From the NCBI GenBank assembly GCA_035771165.1, contig JAWNZC010000106.1, positions 1,311,501 to 1,375,500 on the forward strand: 64,000 nt of DNA, read 5' to 3'. The notes beneath the pieces are model-generated. The model did not search any database, was not told the origin of the DNA, and worked only from the letters and a program-made list of their open reading frames with translations. The stretch is from Paragorgia papillata. Its lineage: Eukaryota; Cnidaria; Anthozoa; Scleralcyonacea; Coralliidae. Each line of letters starts with the position of its first letter. Positions within the stretch are counted from its first letter, which is position 1. Positions 48,601-61,732 of this stretch are shown in pieces. A program made the translations under genes and the position numbers.

Positions 48601-51600
48601 AAAATTATAAGAAGTTCCTTTATTTCTAAACTCGTCTGCAAAAGCAGCCGCGTATTTTGGTTCGTTCTTTTAAATGAGCGTCTTTGACAAGACTGCAAAA
48701 ATTCGTTACTGATGACATCAATGCACCCTCAATCCAAGCACGGCTTCTCATTGATTATTCTGGGATCATTCAGGAAAGCACGGGTGGCGTGTGCTGTTAG
48801 CGTGCTGTTTCTCGCTGCTGAAATCCAAAGTAAAGCCCGGTTGCACGGTGTTAATACTAAGATGGGTCACTCCGCATTAAGATCAACGTCAATAAAGCTG
48901 TTTTTGTCACAAATTCCAAAACCAAAACGTAATTTTTGCCAACAAAGAAAATCAATTGCTATTCTTTCCACAAAAAGTTCGGCTTGCAAAAAAAGTGCAA
49001 GATTTTCTGTCGAAACCAAATGATTTTCCAGGCAACGAGGGCGACTTCCTGTCGACACTTTAAATAGTTATTAATAAATAATAATAAAAAATCTGACTGG
49101 CCCAATCGCGAATCGAACCCAAAGACTGCGAATCAACGCATCGTCGCTCTAACCACTGATCTAGTGGGACATAGTCAAATATTTTCATATTTAAACATCG
49201 CTGTTCTTCTCAAGTCTCTACAGAAAAACACTCATTTTCACAAAATAAAGTGAAGAGTGCCTTCCTATGAAAATCTCTGGCTCTCCTGACTGTCTCCCAA
49301 TAGCCCAGTGGCTAGAGCACCAATGCGTTGATTTGGAAACTTTGGTTTCGATTCCCAGTTGGGATATTCAGATTTTTCATATTATTATTATTATTATTGT
49401 GCCAAAAATCCTCTTAATTTCAAACGTTATTAAATATAGTCGAACCCTAGCAACGTGCATTTCAAATTTCACTGAACCACGGATTTAACAGCTGGAATAA
49501 CTATTTTAACGCTCGACAGCAAGTCACGCTCGAAATCTGGAAAATCGTTCGATTTCGATAAGAAATGCTGCAATTTATCACAAATCAAACCTGGTGCGAA
49601 AAGAATAACTATCGGGTTTCCTTTGTTGGCAAAATCTAATCTGTTTCTTTGAAATTTATCTCATGCACTTGTGGAGATTTTATATATATTCGTAATCGTT
49701 GGGTTCTCTTGATCAAAATTGCAATGTACCTTGTCGTTCCAAAATCTCATCATCATGGAATATTTCGCTGTCCAAGTTGGCAACTACTTACCAGAAGTGA
49801 CGTCGAAAAGGGAATGAGCTTTTGGAAGCAGTGCATGTTTAAAACACTAAACAGTGTTTGCAACACCACGTATCTATTTCTCACTTAACCGATCTTCGTT
49901 AATGCGTAAATACAAGAAATAACGTGCAGAAAGACGTGCAATTCTCTTGTAAAAAATATTTCTTTCTAAAAGCTCATGGGACTGGATATATTAAGATGCT
50001 CAATCTTACCCTGGGAAGCTACAAACTGACTTGTGATAGGAACTTCAAATGACGCAAAAACTGGTGAGTGATCGCTTGAGACAATATCATTTGTACAACC
50101 TACACAAAGAAACTATATGATTATAATAATAATTAAGTAAAATACACTATATAATACGGTGTTTTGTTGTTACAATGTATTTCATATGCTACAACTTATG
50201 TGTACCTAGATATATTATTCACATGGCGTTCGATCTTCGACCCATGCAAAAAATAAAAAACTTACCGTAGGAAATTTGTTTTATAGGTAATTCTGGAAAC
50301 GATTTCCGTAAAACTCGATCACACCAAGACGGAACATTGATTCGGTTCTAAAACAAATTTGAATGGAGTAATTACTAAAACTCTTAGTTTACCCCTATCA
50401 AGCTAAGAAACATTTCTGATCTCCAGACGGGAAATAAATCCGTAGCACTACTCATTGAACTCCAGAACTCAAATAGAAAAGTAACAATTTTTACTATATA
50501 AGAGTAAGAGTGGAAGTAAGTACAAGAGTAACGCGACCCCGTCATTGGAACTTGCCTCTGTGGGTAGTCCCAGCCATTTTTTTGGCGAAACTTGTTTAAT
50601 ATCTATTATTACATGGCAGCAGCGCTGAGAGGTCCGAATACGGAAATCCTGTAATTTGATTGGTTCATAAGCGGTCGGATATTTCCCGTATCCGTCCGCT
50701 CAGAGCGGAATCTGCCGTTCGGGACCCCTGTTCGGGACTGTAAGTTTTATAAACAAAATGGCAGTCATGTCAGTATATGCAACAAGATGGATTATAATTT
50801 CAGAACTACTCATTTTTTAAATATATCGTGCAGGTATGTTGTTAGAAATTTTATAAGCTTTCATTTGATGTATAGTTTGAGTTTCCACGTTTTGTGAAAG
50901 TTTTTAAAATGTCCAAAACGTTCGTAACATTATTCGTAATAATATAACATTTACTTCTCACAAGTATTAGAATTTCAGATGATTTTTTATTCAACTACTT
51001 AACGTACGATCTTGAACAATATGTCAAACAAAAGCAATTGAAAAATACTATTTGGGGTAGAAAATTCAGGATTCTAGCTCAACGGAAAGTACTTTAAAAA
51101 TGGGAAAATGTCTGCCGTTTTCGTTTAGTTCGCAAGAAAGATGGGGTCGAGTTTTCACAGAACATTCACAACATTTATGGCCATATAATAAACTACTCAT
51201 TGACCTCGCTTGTTCGGTCTGTACTAGTGAAATACTGCGATATTTCACCAGTACAGACCTCATGCTCGGTCAATAAGTAGTTAATAGTATGAAATTTTAT
51301 CAGTAATAAATAAATAAATAAATAAAAAAAAATAATTTTTTTTTTACTATTTAAGAGTAAGAGGGAAGTAAGTGAAAGAGTAGAAGTAAGAACATGTAAG
51401 AGAGGGAGCACAGGTGGCGTGTGCTGTGAGCGCAGCCTCTCACCACAAGTTAAGCCCGGTTAGACGGGGTTAGTACTTGGATGGGTGACAGCTTGAGAAT
51501 GACCCGTTGTCGAGGTTGGAACTCATGTGGGTAGAGTTGTAGTTGATCCCTCCTGTGCTTCGAGGGTTTTTCCGCCGGGTACTCCGGTTTTCCTCCCCCC

Positions 51601-54588
51601 GGAAAATCAACACCTACATCTTGGCTGTGATCCGTGGTCTGAACTATGTCGTATGGCGGCTGCTTGGAGCGCCTTTAATATGCCTCAACACAGCCACGTT
51701 GATCTGCGTCCTTCGTAAGCCCCTAAGTGGTTTTATGTGGTCCGCCAGCTTGTTTATATTGTTAAATTAAATTAAACACTAAAACTAAAAAAACTAAACT
51801 AACCTTATTTATACTGGATAACTCTATCAGTTATACCTAAACTGAACATTATCCTCAGAGGTCCAGTAAGGGCCCACGCCTCATTGGTCCAGTGTTACTA
51901 CAGGAGGAAACCGCAGTACCCGGAAGAAACCTGTGATGTTTGGTAGAGTCAAACTGGAAGCACTCTTCTCACATGCGGGCAGGGTGAAAATTTTTAATCA
52001 GATATTAACTGCACCGTGCAGGAATCGAACCCACCACTGTGCCACCAACACCCCCGCACCCACCTAAACGTCTTAGTTGTGCGACTTTAACTGTACATGT
52101 GTACCACGTCTGAAGTAAGGAAACGCCAGTTGCAAAACATTTCAAATTAAATGATTCTATCCATCTACCTCTTAATGTACGCCTGACCGACTCTCAAACA
52201 GAAACAAACTGCTTTTTTTTTTTCGGGGCCGGGGCTTACAGCGTCCCCATATCAAAAAACCAGATGCTTGTGTTCTGCGCTTCGCTCGTCACGTCTGGCC
52301 CCTGAAATCTTCTCAAATCATCCATTCGACCTTTCATTTAAAAAGATTGGAAAAACCTGCCCTACTCTATGTAAAGACACGATATCTTTTGACCTTCTTG
52401 GAAGAGTGACCACACTAGAAGGGTTACCTGCCAACGTGTAAACAAGTCCTAAAAACAGTGCAAAATAAAGCTAATCACGAAGTATGCAGCATACTTACAC
52501 CGCCTCTCTTAACTTTCACATGTTCGTACGTGTCTCGCGTTCCTCGTTTGTAACGGTATGTTGGAGGAAAATGAAGATCTGATTCGTCTGAAGATTAAAA
52601 ATTGGTGTGAAATATTAAAAAAATATCTGTCTGGTATGGTATGGTATGGTATGGTATGGTATGATGTGGTAAATGGTATGGTGTTGTATGCTGTGGTATG
52701 GTAATGTATGGTATGGTATGCACAAATAGTTTGAATTTCACAATGGTTTTAAGTATCTACACGACTCCAGAAACTTCTACTGTACATCCAGTATTGCCGA
52801 GTTGAACAGTTGGGTGCTGTTTAACTCTCTATGTCCCGTCAAAAGTAAATGGAAAAATTAGGAGCAATTAAAAGAATATTATATACCGTCCAAACAGTAG
52901 TGAATTTTAGGTTTACAATTTCAGTCTTTTTGTTAGGACCTTGCCTTATTGACTTCTCCGATTTACATTGGCTAGTCCTAGGTATAATTGTCAAAACAGC
53001 AGTGGAAGTTCTTAGCAGAAGTTTTCTAAAGTCGAAAAGACAGAGATAAAGGAAGTTTGCCATCTCTGATACCAGGTATCTTGGAATTTGTACATATATA
53101 CACCAGTACTTAAATTTATATTTTTTCACCATCGTGACCGCGCCGCGCCGCGCGCCGAATATTTGATCGTTGTTTGCTTTGTGTCAACTGCTACTTCACA
53201 CGACGTTAAGTATGAGTTCACACGGACCAAAGCTTTTCCACTCTCATGTCTCCTTCGGCTTTTGCTAAGTTTCATAATTATTATCTCACAACTTGCTGTC
53301 TGGGATCCCGCGTTAAATGTTATTAGTGTTCAATTTCAGTATGGTGGAATAAGTGAAATGTGATCGGTTAATACCATAATAATATACATGACAAAATTAC
53401 TGCATCTTAATTGGTCGAGAGGAGTGCAATTCCAATGTAATACAGTGCAGAAAAGGTGTAATACAGAACAAATTTCAATGAGTATTAACCATTCTGATTG
53501 GTTAATAAACAACCGGAAACTACCAGAAAGCCAATGAAATGCTTATGCGGATTTTGAAGGATGTTTTTTCCTCACGAGAAAATCCAATATGGCGACCAAA
53601 ATATAGAGTTGTCGAAGAACATTTCGATGAAATACAGAATTAATTTTGCTTAATATTGTCATTAAAGTTCCTGCAAGAAGACTAGAAAAGGTTAGATGCT
53701 ATGAGTAAAACGTTTTACGTATTTAGTGAACAAAGCGAAGCAGTTTTTAACCATTTATGCTTCGAGAAGTGGAGCAATGAGTGGTATGTAAACTTTGTAG
53801 CCGGAGGAACATTTGTCTAACATTTCATGTATATTATTAATAAGTAATAGCATGGTTTCGAGTGCAATTTTGGAAAAACACGCACTCGTGAGTTTTTCAA
53901 AGACCTCAAATAGCACTCGTCCTTCGGACTCGTGCAATTTTGATAGTCTTTGAAAAACTCAATCGTGCATGTTTTTTTGCAAATTGCACTCGAAACCATG
54001 CTATTACCTAACAAATAAACATTAATTTATAACGGACAAAAGCCTGATTCAAGCATTAAAAATAACCTTAACTTGACTGACCTCATACTTCACCCCGTGT
54101 GAACTCATACTTGCCAAGTGTTAAGTAGGACTTGACACAATGCAAACAACGATCTAAAATTCGGCCGCGCGCGGGGCGGTCACTTGCAACCAGCAGTAAA
54201 GTCCCTGTTATTGGACTACCGTTGAAAGTCTAAGTGAAATGTTTAAACTTTCAAACAATAAAAAATACAATCAAAGCAACAACAACCTAGTACCAATGCA
54301 AAAAAACAACAACAAGCAAACAGGAAAAGCGACGGATAGAAGTTTTACTTGTAGAGGCAGAGCTGCAAAATCGGGAATAATCAAACTATTGGCGTAAAGA
54401 ACAAAGTTTCAAACAAATTAAATTTTTAATTTTTTAGAACTAAGTATTCATTCTTATAATTTATATTAAGCTAGATCCACATATGTAAATAGAAACTCTC
54501 AAATAAATTTTACTTTTTTATCTTTATTATTTATTTTTTATTTACTTATCTTTTTTTTACTTGTTTTTTATTTATTTATTTATTTATA

Positions 54589-54619
<31 letters not shown>

Positions 54620-57600
54620 TTAATTATTTATTTATATATACCTTGTTTTTAAATAAATCTTTGTATACACGGCCCTATGAAAAATAACCGTTTTATATTG
54701 TGATTAGTATTTTTAATTAAGATTGATCAGGTTACCGTGTCAAAATAAGATTAAATGAATAAAAACATAAGAAAATCTAAAATAAAGCCAGACTTTTTTT
54801 ATTTGTTGGATTACGGATTGTGTTCATCAATTTTCCAGGGGAGGAAGGGGGGGGGGGGGCGCAAAAAAAGTATTTGGTACCAATATCCATCCAAAATCAA
54901 ACAATGGTTGCTTACAAAGCTGTCTGCTTGAAGTCGTATATATGTGAAATTTAAGCCTACGTGAAGAATCCTTGCGAATGGAGCAGATAATAAATTAAAA
55001 CAAGCATTCACTATTGGTTATATATTTGATAACCCGATATTGTATATCTTTAATAAAACATAACAAACATTGTGTTTCGCTAAACAAATGTAGAAAGTAT
55101 ATATATATATATATATAGTAAAACAAAAGACAAACTTGAGTTACTTCATTCAAACTTTAATTCACTACAAATCTGTTTCGTATGGTAAGCGGAGCCTACC
55201 ACACTCTTCAGGTGACTATTGCAACTGATGTTAACGCTTAAGAAATTTGAATTATACTGGTCAAGGGGATTAATCGAATCAGATGTCCAATACTCAATCA
55301 AATGGAGAATAATCAAACAATGTAAACCCTACTCTAATAAAACTAAACGATGCAATCTATGCTTATATGAAAAGTTTATCATTATTTGCTATCCGGAACT
55401 AAGCTCACTCAACCGTCGAAACGAACTCGTATCCACTTGTAGACATAGGAAGAAACACTTATTATGTAATCATTAACCGACTATTTATCACACCTAGCTA
55501 TACATACCATTGTCATATCAGTCAACCACATAATCGATTAATCCCCATTGACCAGTATAATTCAAATTTCTTAAGCGTTAACATCAGTTGCAATAGTCAC
55601 CTGAAGAGTGTGGTAGGCTCCGCTTACCATACGAAACAGATTTGTAGTGAATTAAAGTTTGAATGAAGTAACTCAAGTTTGTCTTTTGTTTTAGTATTCC
55701 GCCTCGGTATTGAGCACTCTATCGTCTGTATGATTTCGAACTTGATATATATATATAAATATGATATATTAACTTTTATAATATGAAACTTCTTGCACTT
55801 TTCTTTAAAATAACTAAAAACGCATCATCTCCATCCCACGATCGGAAATCACATAGAAAATCGGCCACTTTCATGGGGCAGTTCGCAGTCCACGTGCGTG
55901 CTGGCTCAAGTGAGTTGTCGGCCGTGTATTGATGACGTTTACACGCAAGATATTCGTTCTACGCATGCGTAGCTAATACGGGTCAGCCCGTATTTCGCGA
56001 GTCTCGACAGCCGCCATTTCCGATCGTGGCAATGACACACAGTCACTTTGTTTGGACACGTGAGCGCGGAGGCCTGAAGGATTAGCCTGCATGCTGTCCC
56101 GACTTTTGCCCGACTTTAGCAGTTTCCGCCAGGGCAAAAACAACCTTAGTTCTTCAATGTACAGTCGGCGGAAATAAAAACAACACATAAAAACTGGTGA
56201 GCGGAAATTTTTTTTTTCTTCTCGTTTTTTAAAATCATAGAGGGGAAAATCCGAATCCAGCAAATAAAAAAAGTCTGGTCAAACACTTCACTTACGAAAT
56301 TCAAAGAACGCATTTCCAAGCGATTTCTCCTTTCTTAACTGATCATTACTCAGTAGCTCCTTGTAACATAGTCCCTTAATGGCATCAGAAATAGCCTATG
56401 CAAAAATAATTTAAACAAGAACTCTTTGTAACACAAGACGTCTACAAAAAATAGGTACGTATAAGAGAGATAATACACAATATTATTATGTGACTATTTC
56501 CGTGAGAGGTCCGGAACGCAAAATTCTGCAATTTGATTGGTTCGTAGGAGGTCTGGAACGGCAAGTTCCAGACCACTGAGCCGATATTTTATAAACAAAA
56601 TCAATCTGGTTCCCAGAGTATGCAACAAGATGGCTTTTAACTTCAGAGCTACGTATTCTCAAAACCTATACCGAGCAGGTATGTTGTTGTAAATTTTGTA
56701 AGCTTTCAACTGATGTATAATTAAAGTTTCTGAATTACGTGAAACTGTTTAAAACGCGCAAAATGTTCGCAACGTTGTTCGTAAAAGGTAATACGACGTT
56801 TCTTCTCACAAGTGTTATAGAATTTCAGATATTTTGTGAAGTACAGTACATAACGCACAACCTTAAATTATACATCAAACAGAAGCTAGTGAAAAGTGCT
56901 ATTTGGTGTAGAAATTTCAAGATTCTAGCTAAACGGACAGTACTTTTAGAATGGGAGACATGTGCCATTTTGGTTTAGTTCGCAAGGAAGATGGCGGCGA
57001 ACACGAGCCAAACACTTTGTGGAGTTTTCACAGAATGTTCACAACACTTGTAGTCATATAATAAACTACTCATTGACCTCGCTTGTTCATTCTGTACTAG
57101 TAAAATATCTGACCGACGTTTTCTGCACGCACTTCGGCTAGCTGTGCTCGCTCGGTCGGTACTAAAAACATCGGTCAGATATTTTACTATAGTATAGATC
57201 TCACGCTTGCTCAATAAGTAATAATTATATGATTCAAGAAAAATTTGTGGATACAATCACCGTCACGTATATTATTTATTTGGCTGAGCTGTCAGCCTGT
57301 TGACTGAGTAATTCGCAACAATTACAATTAATAAAAACTAATGGTAAAATATCTATGACACGAAAATCTATTTGAAAAGACACTTAAAATGACAAAATAA
57401 CATCTTTTGCAGTTTTTCGTTTCTTTGCTTCGTTTTTGAGATATCTAGATTGTTTGACATAGAAATTAAACATTTTGACGTCACATGTCACACAATAGGT
57501 TATCAAAACAGGTTATATATCTTTGGTATTATCCAACATGCATGATCATTTAAGAACCTACATGTTTGGTGTTGTAGGAAAGCCGCACCCACACGCTTCC

Positions 57601-60600
57601 TTCGAATTAATTTGGTTTGATAATAGCTATAATGGTTTGATAATAGCTATAATGTATAACCTTCTCCGATAAGTCATTATGCACATGTGATATTAAGATT
57701 GCACAACAATAGTTATGGGGAAAATACACTCCAACGTTCACATGATGTTGTTTCCATGGATACCGTTTGCAAACAGGTGCCTCCCATTTGTAAAACAAAA
57801 ATGTTTATTTTTTCTCCATAAAACAACTTTTACTGCAATACATTGACATGAATATTTGTAGACACACAGATATTGTATTTCGAATGTTTCACTCATCATT
57901 ATTCTTTTGAAAAGAAACATAAATTTAATATTTTAATTTTTTAGTAAAAATACTCTAAAACTAAACTAATCTTATTTATACTGGATAGCTCTATCAGTTA
58001 ATATCTAAACTGTTATCCCAGTGGTCCTGTTATCCCTAGAGGTCCGTGTTTCTAAACAGTTTCCGTAGCAACAACGTGATGCGCACAGTGGAGTGTACTT
58101 GATAACTATACTTGTGCAAAGTTTGAATTATTTCTACTTCTTAGTGGCAGATATATTACTCATTTTGTAAATCTTATTTTTGCCTGTGTGAGTAAATGCC
58201 GTCACGAGGCACCTATTAATTTACATGTTTCAGAAACTTTGAATAAACTGAAAACGCCGGTTTTCCTCATTAGGAAATTATAGTTTACTGGTATCAATAC
58301 TAGATTCACAATTTTTTCGTCTTAGTGCCACTTTAACAAGCATTTTAAAGATTACTGATAAATCTGAACAATTAGATGTGTGAATAGACCATGTGCACGT
58401 AACGTACAATGGCGTTGGGTGACTACAACTACCAGAATGCTTTGCTAGTATTCTAGGGTTTTGGAACACTGTCCAGTCCTTTCGCCAAACTTGTTTTTTT
58501 TCCAAATTTGTCGTCAGTCAGTAAGTCTCAAGATTTTAGCAATCTTTTTGATATCCTAACCATAGCGTAAACCCTAACCCTAATCAGAAATCTGGTTTAC
58601 CTCCTATAGGTTTTTGGAAAAACATATTAGACGACATATGTTGGAAAAGCCGCTAAAGGATTGGACGGCTCCCTTTGAGTGATCCCTTTTAAACGAAACC
58701 CTAGAATACTGGCAAATCATACTGGTAGTTGTAGTCACCCAACGCCATCTCACGTAAACGTGCAAATGGCCTATTGGATAAGTTTCGGCTCGCCGTTGAA
58801 AATGTCCACACAGTTGGGCCGCTCATGTTGCATACATTAGTTATTGATTTTTTGTGGATTAAATAAATAAACTAGATCCCAAGGATAGTGCAAAGTTTCT
58901 AGTCAAAGATAATAACATTGTTTTCCACGTGTACGGACAGAGCTGCCAGCCCATTTTCTTTAGCAAAGCCCAAGCTAATTTTAATACAAGCCAAAACTCA
59001 GACAAACAACCCAAAATAGAATCTCGAGGGATTCATTTTCTCTTGTCAACAACGCAAAAAAAATTATAAACTCCGACAAACATGAATACTGATGTCTTTT
59101 GTGCCCTTCGCTATATGTTTTCCCGTCTGTTTAATAACATCAGGATCTTTTTGAACTCCTCGAAATTTTTGGATAAAAAGCTTGGCGCATCACAAGTATT
59201 CTGATACTAATACGTATCGTGTGACGTCCAGTCAATCCAGATCAAAATTGACTAAAATTTGTCAAGTGGATGTAAAGATAAGTAAGTTTTTGTTGCCTTT
59301 ACAAATTACGATCGTCTGATGATTATGTTGCTAGCTTCACGTTATGTAGCCTTGAGAATCGTCTGCACAATCACGCGCTAAGTCCACGCAGGTACAGATA
59401 CATTGTAGAACGTACTTAAACATTCATGTTTAATATATGGCCAGGGTTCTTGGTACAGTTGTTTATTGAACGCCAAATCAAAATGCGAAAATAGTCTATA
59501 ATCTCCGGTATACATGCAGAATTTGTTACTGAGCTGACGTGCAAAACTGCTCGAGCGCCACTCGTGTAAAATATAACAGACACGAACCAACAACACTCTA
59601 CAAATCGACTTCACTACATCGTCAACATGCCAGACCATATTAAAGTTAAATATAAAGCTTTTAATATTTATTCGCACCTTCCGCTAGGCAGACAATAAAT
59701 CCTTTCGCCCAGACCATATTTAATTAGCCATGCAGTTAAGCCTAGAAATTCGTTGTTTCGAGAAGAAAATTGATCACTCCTTTGCGTTTCTCCGCCATTG
59801 TTGTATTCGCCAGTCGCAAACAAAACCACGCGTGCGCAGTGGTATTCTAATATATTCCGGGGGGAAACTTCTTTCATTCTTGGTATATTAAGATATACAC
59901 GTCTTTCAAGAAATATCCATAGATAAGGTACAAACCTGTCGGTTATCGCTCTTTAGGGCTTACGAGCTTTAAGCGACATAAATATTTGTCGTCTGTGAAA
60001 GACTGATACTAGTGTTTCACATTTTCACTGGTTTTAGCCTTTCAACTACGACAAGTATGTATGTCGTTAAACCAGGTAAGTTTACCCCCCGAAAAGTTTC
60101 CACTATCTATCTATCTATGTATCTATCTATGTATGTATCGTGTGAATTTTCGCCAATCATCACAATACTGCAAAGTTTCTGTGAAACTTTGCACTAATAA
60201 ATTGCGTTAAAGGTTAATATGAGGGCCAATTGCAGAAACGTTGTTTAACTGTTGTTTATGATAATCTGGTTTTAAACGAGTTTTAAAATACCTAGATAAG
60301 CTGCAAAAATACTGATAATGTTAATAAAAGTTAACTATTGTCTTTGCTTTTGCAATGTTGTGCTCGAAGACGATTACATACTAGCCTAGTCTCAGGCCTT
60401 CCTCGGTTAACGCGTTTCGGAAGTGATCCGAACGGACCCGCTGGGGAAGGCCTAGCAAAATTAGTAAACACTTTCACTTTAAAGCTTGGTTGTTTATTGA
60501 GGAAGAATTGTGATGTTATGACGTCATATAAGTGTTTAGAAAAATAATTCAAGCCTGCTCATCTCGGATCGACGAAGTTTCACTAGCCTAGCTTTATTAT

Positions 60601-61647
60601 CACTAGCTTTCCTTCTGCAACCGCCAAAAGTTGAAAGTTAAACAGCTATATTTTCATTTCGAGCTCCAATTGGAATATATTCCATAATTTCCTTCTTTCG
60701 ATCGCTAAGATCTTTAGTAAAATCTTCTTTTTAAATTTTTTTTTTAATATACTGTCGCTACGCTAGATCCAAGAAACACTCGAATGGCCAGAACGATTCT
60801 GGGCAGGACGTTTTTGCGAATGTTGCTAGGTCTTCTCGTTTCCAACATCTTCCCAGTCTTCCCAAGAACCCAAACCGACTACGCGGCCAAGCTCATGGCG
60901 GAAACGAAAGGGCTAGAAACTAGGCTGGGTTAAATCCGAGGTTATATCTTGTTTAGCTGCTCACTGTATAATCCTTAAATCCTGTCTAATTAAATCACCG
61001 TTTCTGCAATTGGCCCTTAGAGTTTACACTTTTTCGTTGCATGTTCAGGGACGCCTAAAGACAAAAGCCAGTAGTTAAAGTTTTTGAAGACAAGATACAT
61101 AACAGGTTTACTCACTTCGAATTCCATATCAATCCTGTAATTTAAATCACCAAACCAGAATACGTGATGAAATTGATTCGTTAAATCGTATGCACGTTTA
61201 TGTCCGAGATTTAGACCTTTTAAAATGTCCACATAGTTTTGCTGACGCCTGAAATGTAAATAAGTAACTTATTATAAAGTTTGAGTTGTCTTTGCTGTAC
61301 GAGCTGGCGTAAGCGGTTAAACTGAAAAAAAACTTAGCTCCAGACCCACGACTTTCCGAGTACTAGCCGGACACCCTAAGCATTGCTGTCCCGTCTGGAG
61401 TCCCGAGTCCTGTCGTTCGAGTCTGGAGCTCAGAGTTTTCTGATTTTAACTACTTACGATAGCTTGCACAGCAAGAACAAGCTAAAAATGTTACCAGTAA
61501 AGCCCTTTCGTACAAACACAAAGGAATTTCCATCTTCTGTATTTAAAAACAGTATGAGGTATCAAATCATTGCATTAAAGTTTCGATTCTGTCACTGTGC
61601 AGAACAATTTTTAGTCCAATTATTTTTCTAAGTAATTAATAATAATA

Positions 61648-61732
<85 letters not shown>

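Larger units (their letters stand above)
55120..55698. mobile_element. PLE fragment flanked by inverted 3' ends
   Basis: Arms about 55125-55275 and 55540-55696 are near-perfect complements (CTTAAGAAATTTGAATTATA; GGTAAGCGGAGCCTACCACA and complements). Between them is a 5'-truncated GIY-YIG tail in plus orientation. Each arm contains a hammerhead ribozyme. Confidence 0.88.

Noticed and set aside
49298..49371. Possible functional tRNA gene
   Set aside because: A and B boxes and a plausible acceptor stem exist, but the anticodon loop lacks U33 and an inverted relative lies 130 bp away, so a SINE head is more likely.
51527..51770. Two overlapping plus-strand ORFs with VFPPGTPVFLPPENQ-like content
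   Set aside because: They lie inside the 5S-derived SINE; such frames recur wherever the SINE occurs and are not genes.
52849..53049. Plus-strand ORF with hydrophobic middle (SVFLLGPCLIDFSD)
   Set aside because: Open on both strands, no homology recognised, no splice or start context; kept out of the gene list.
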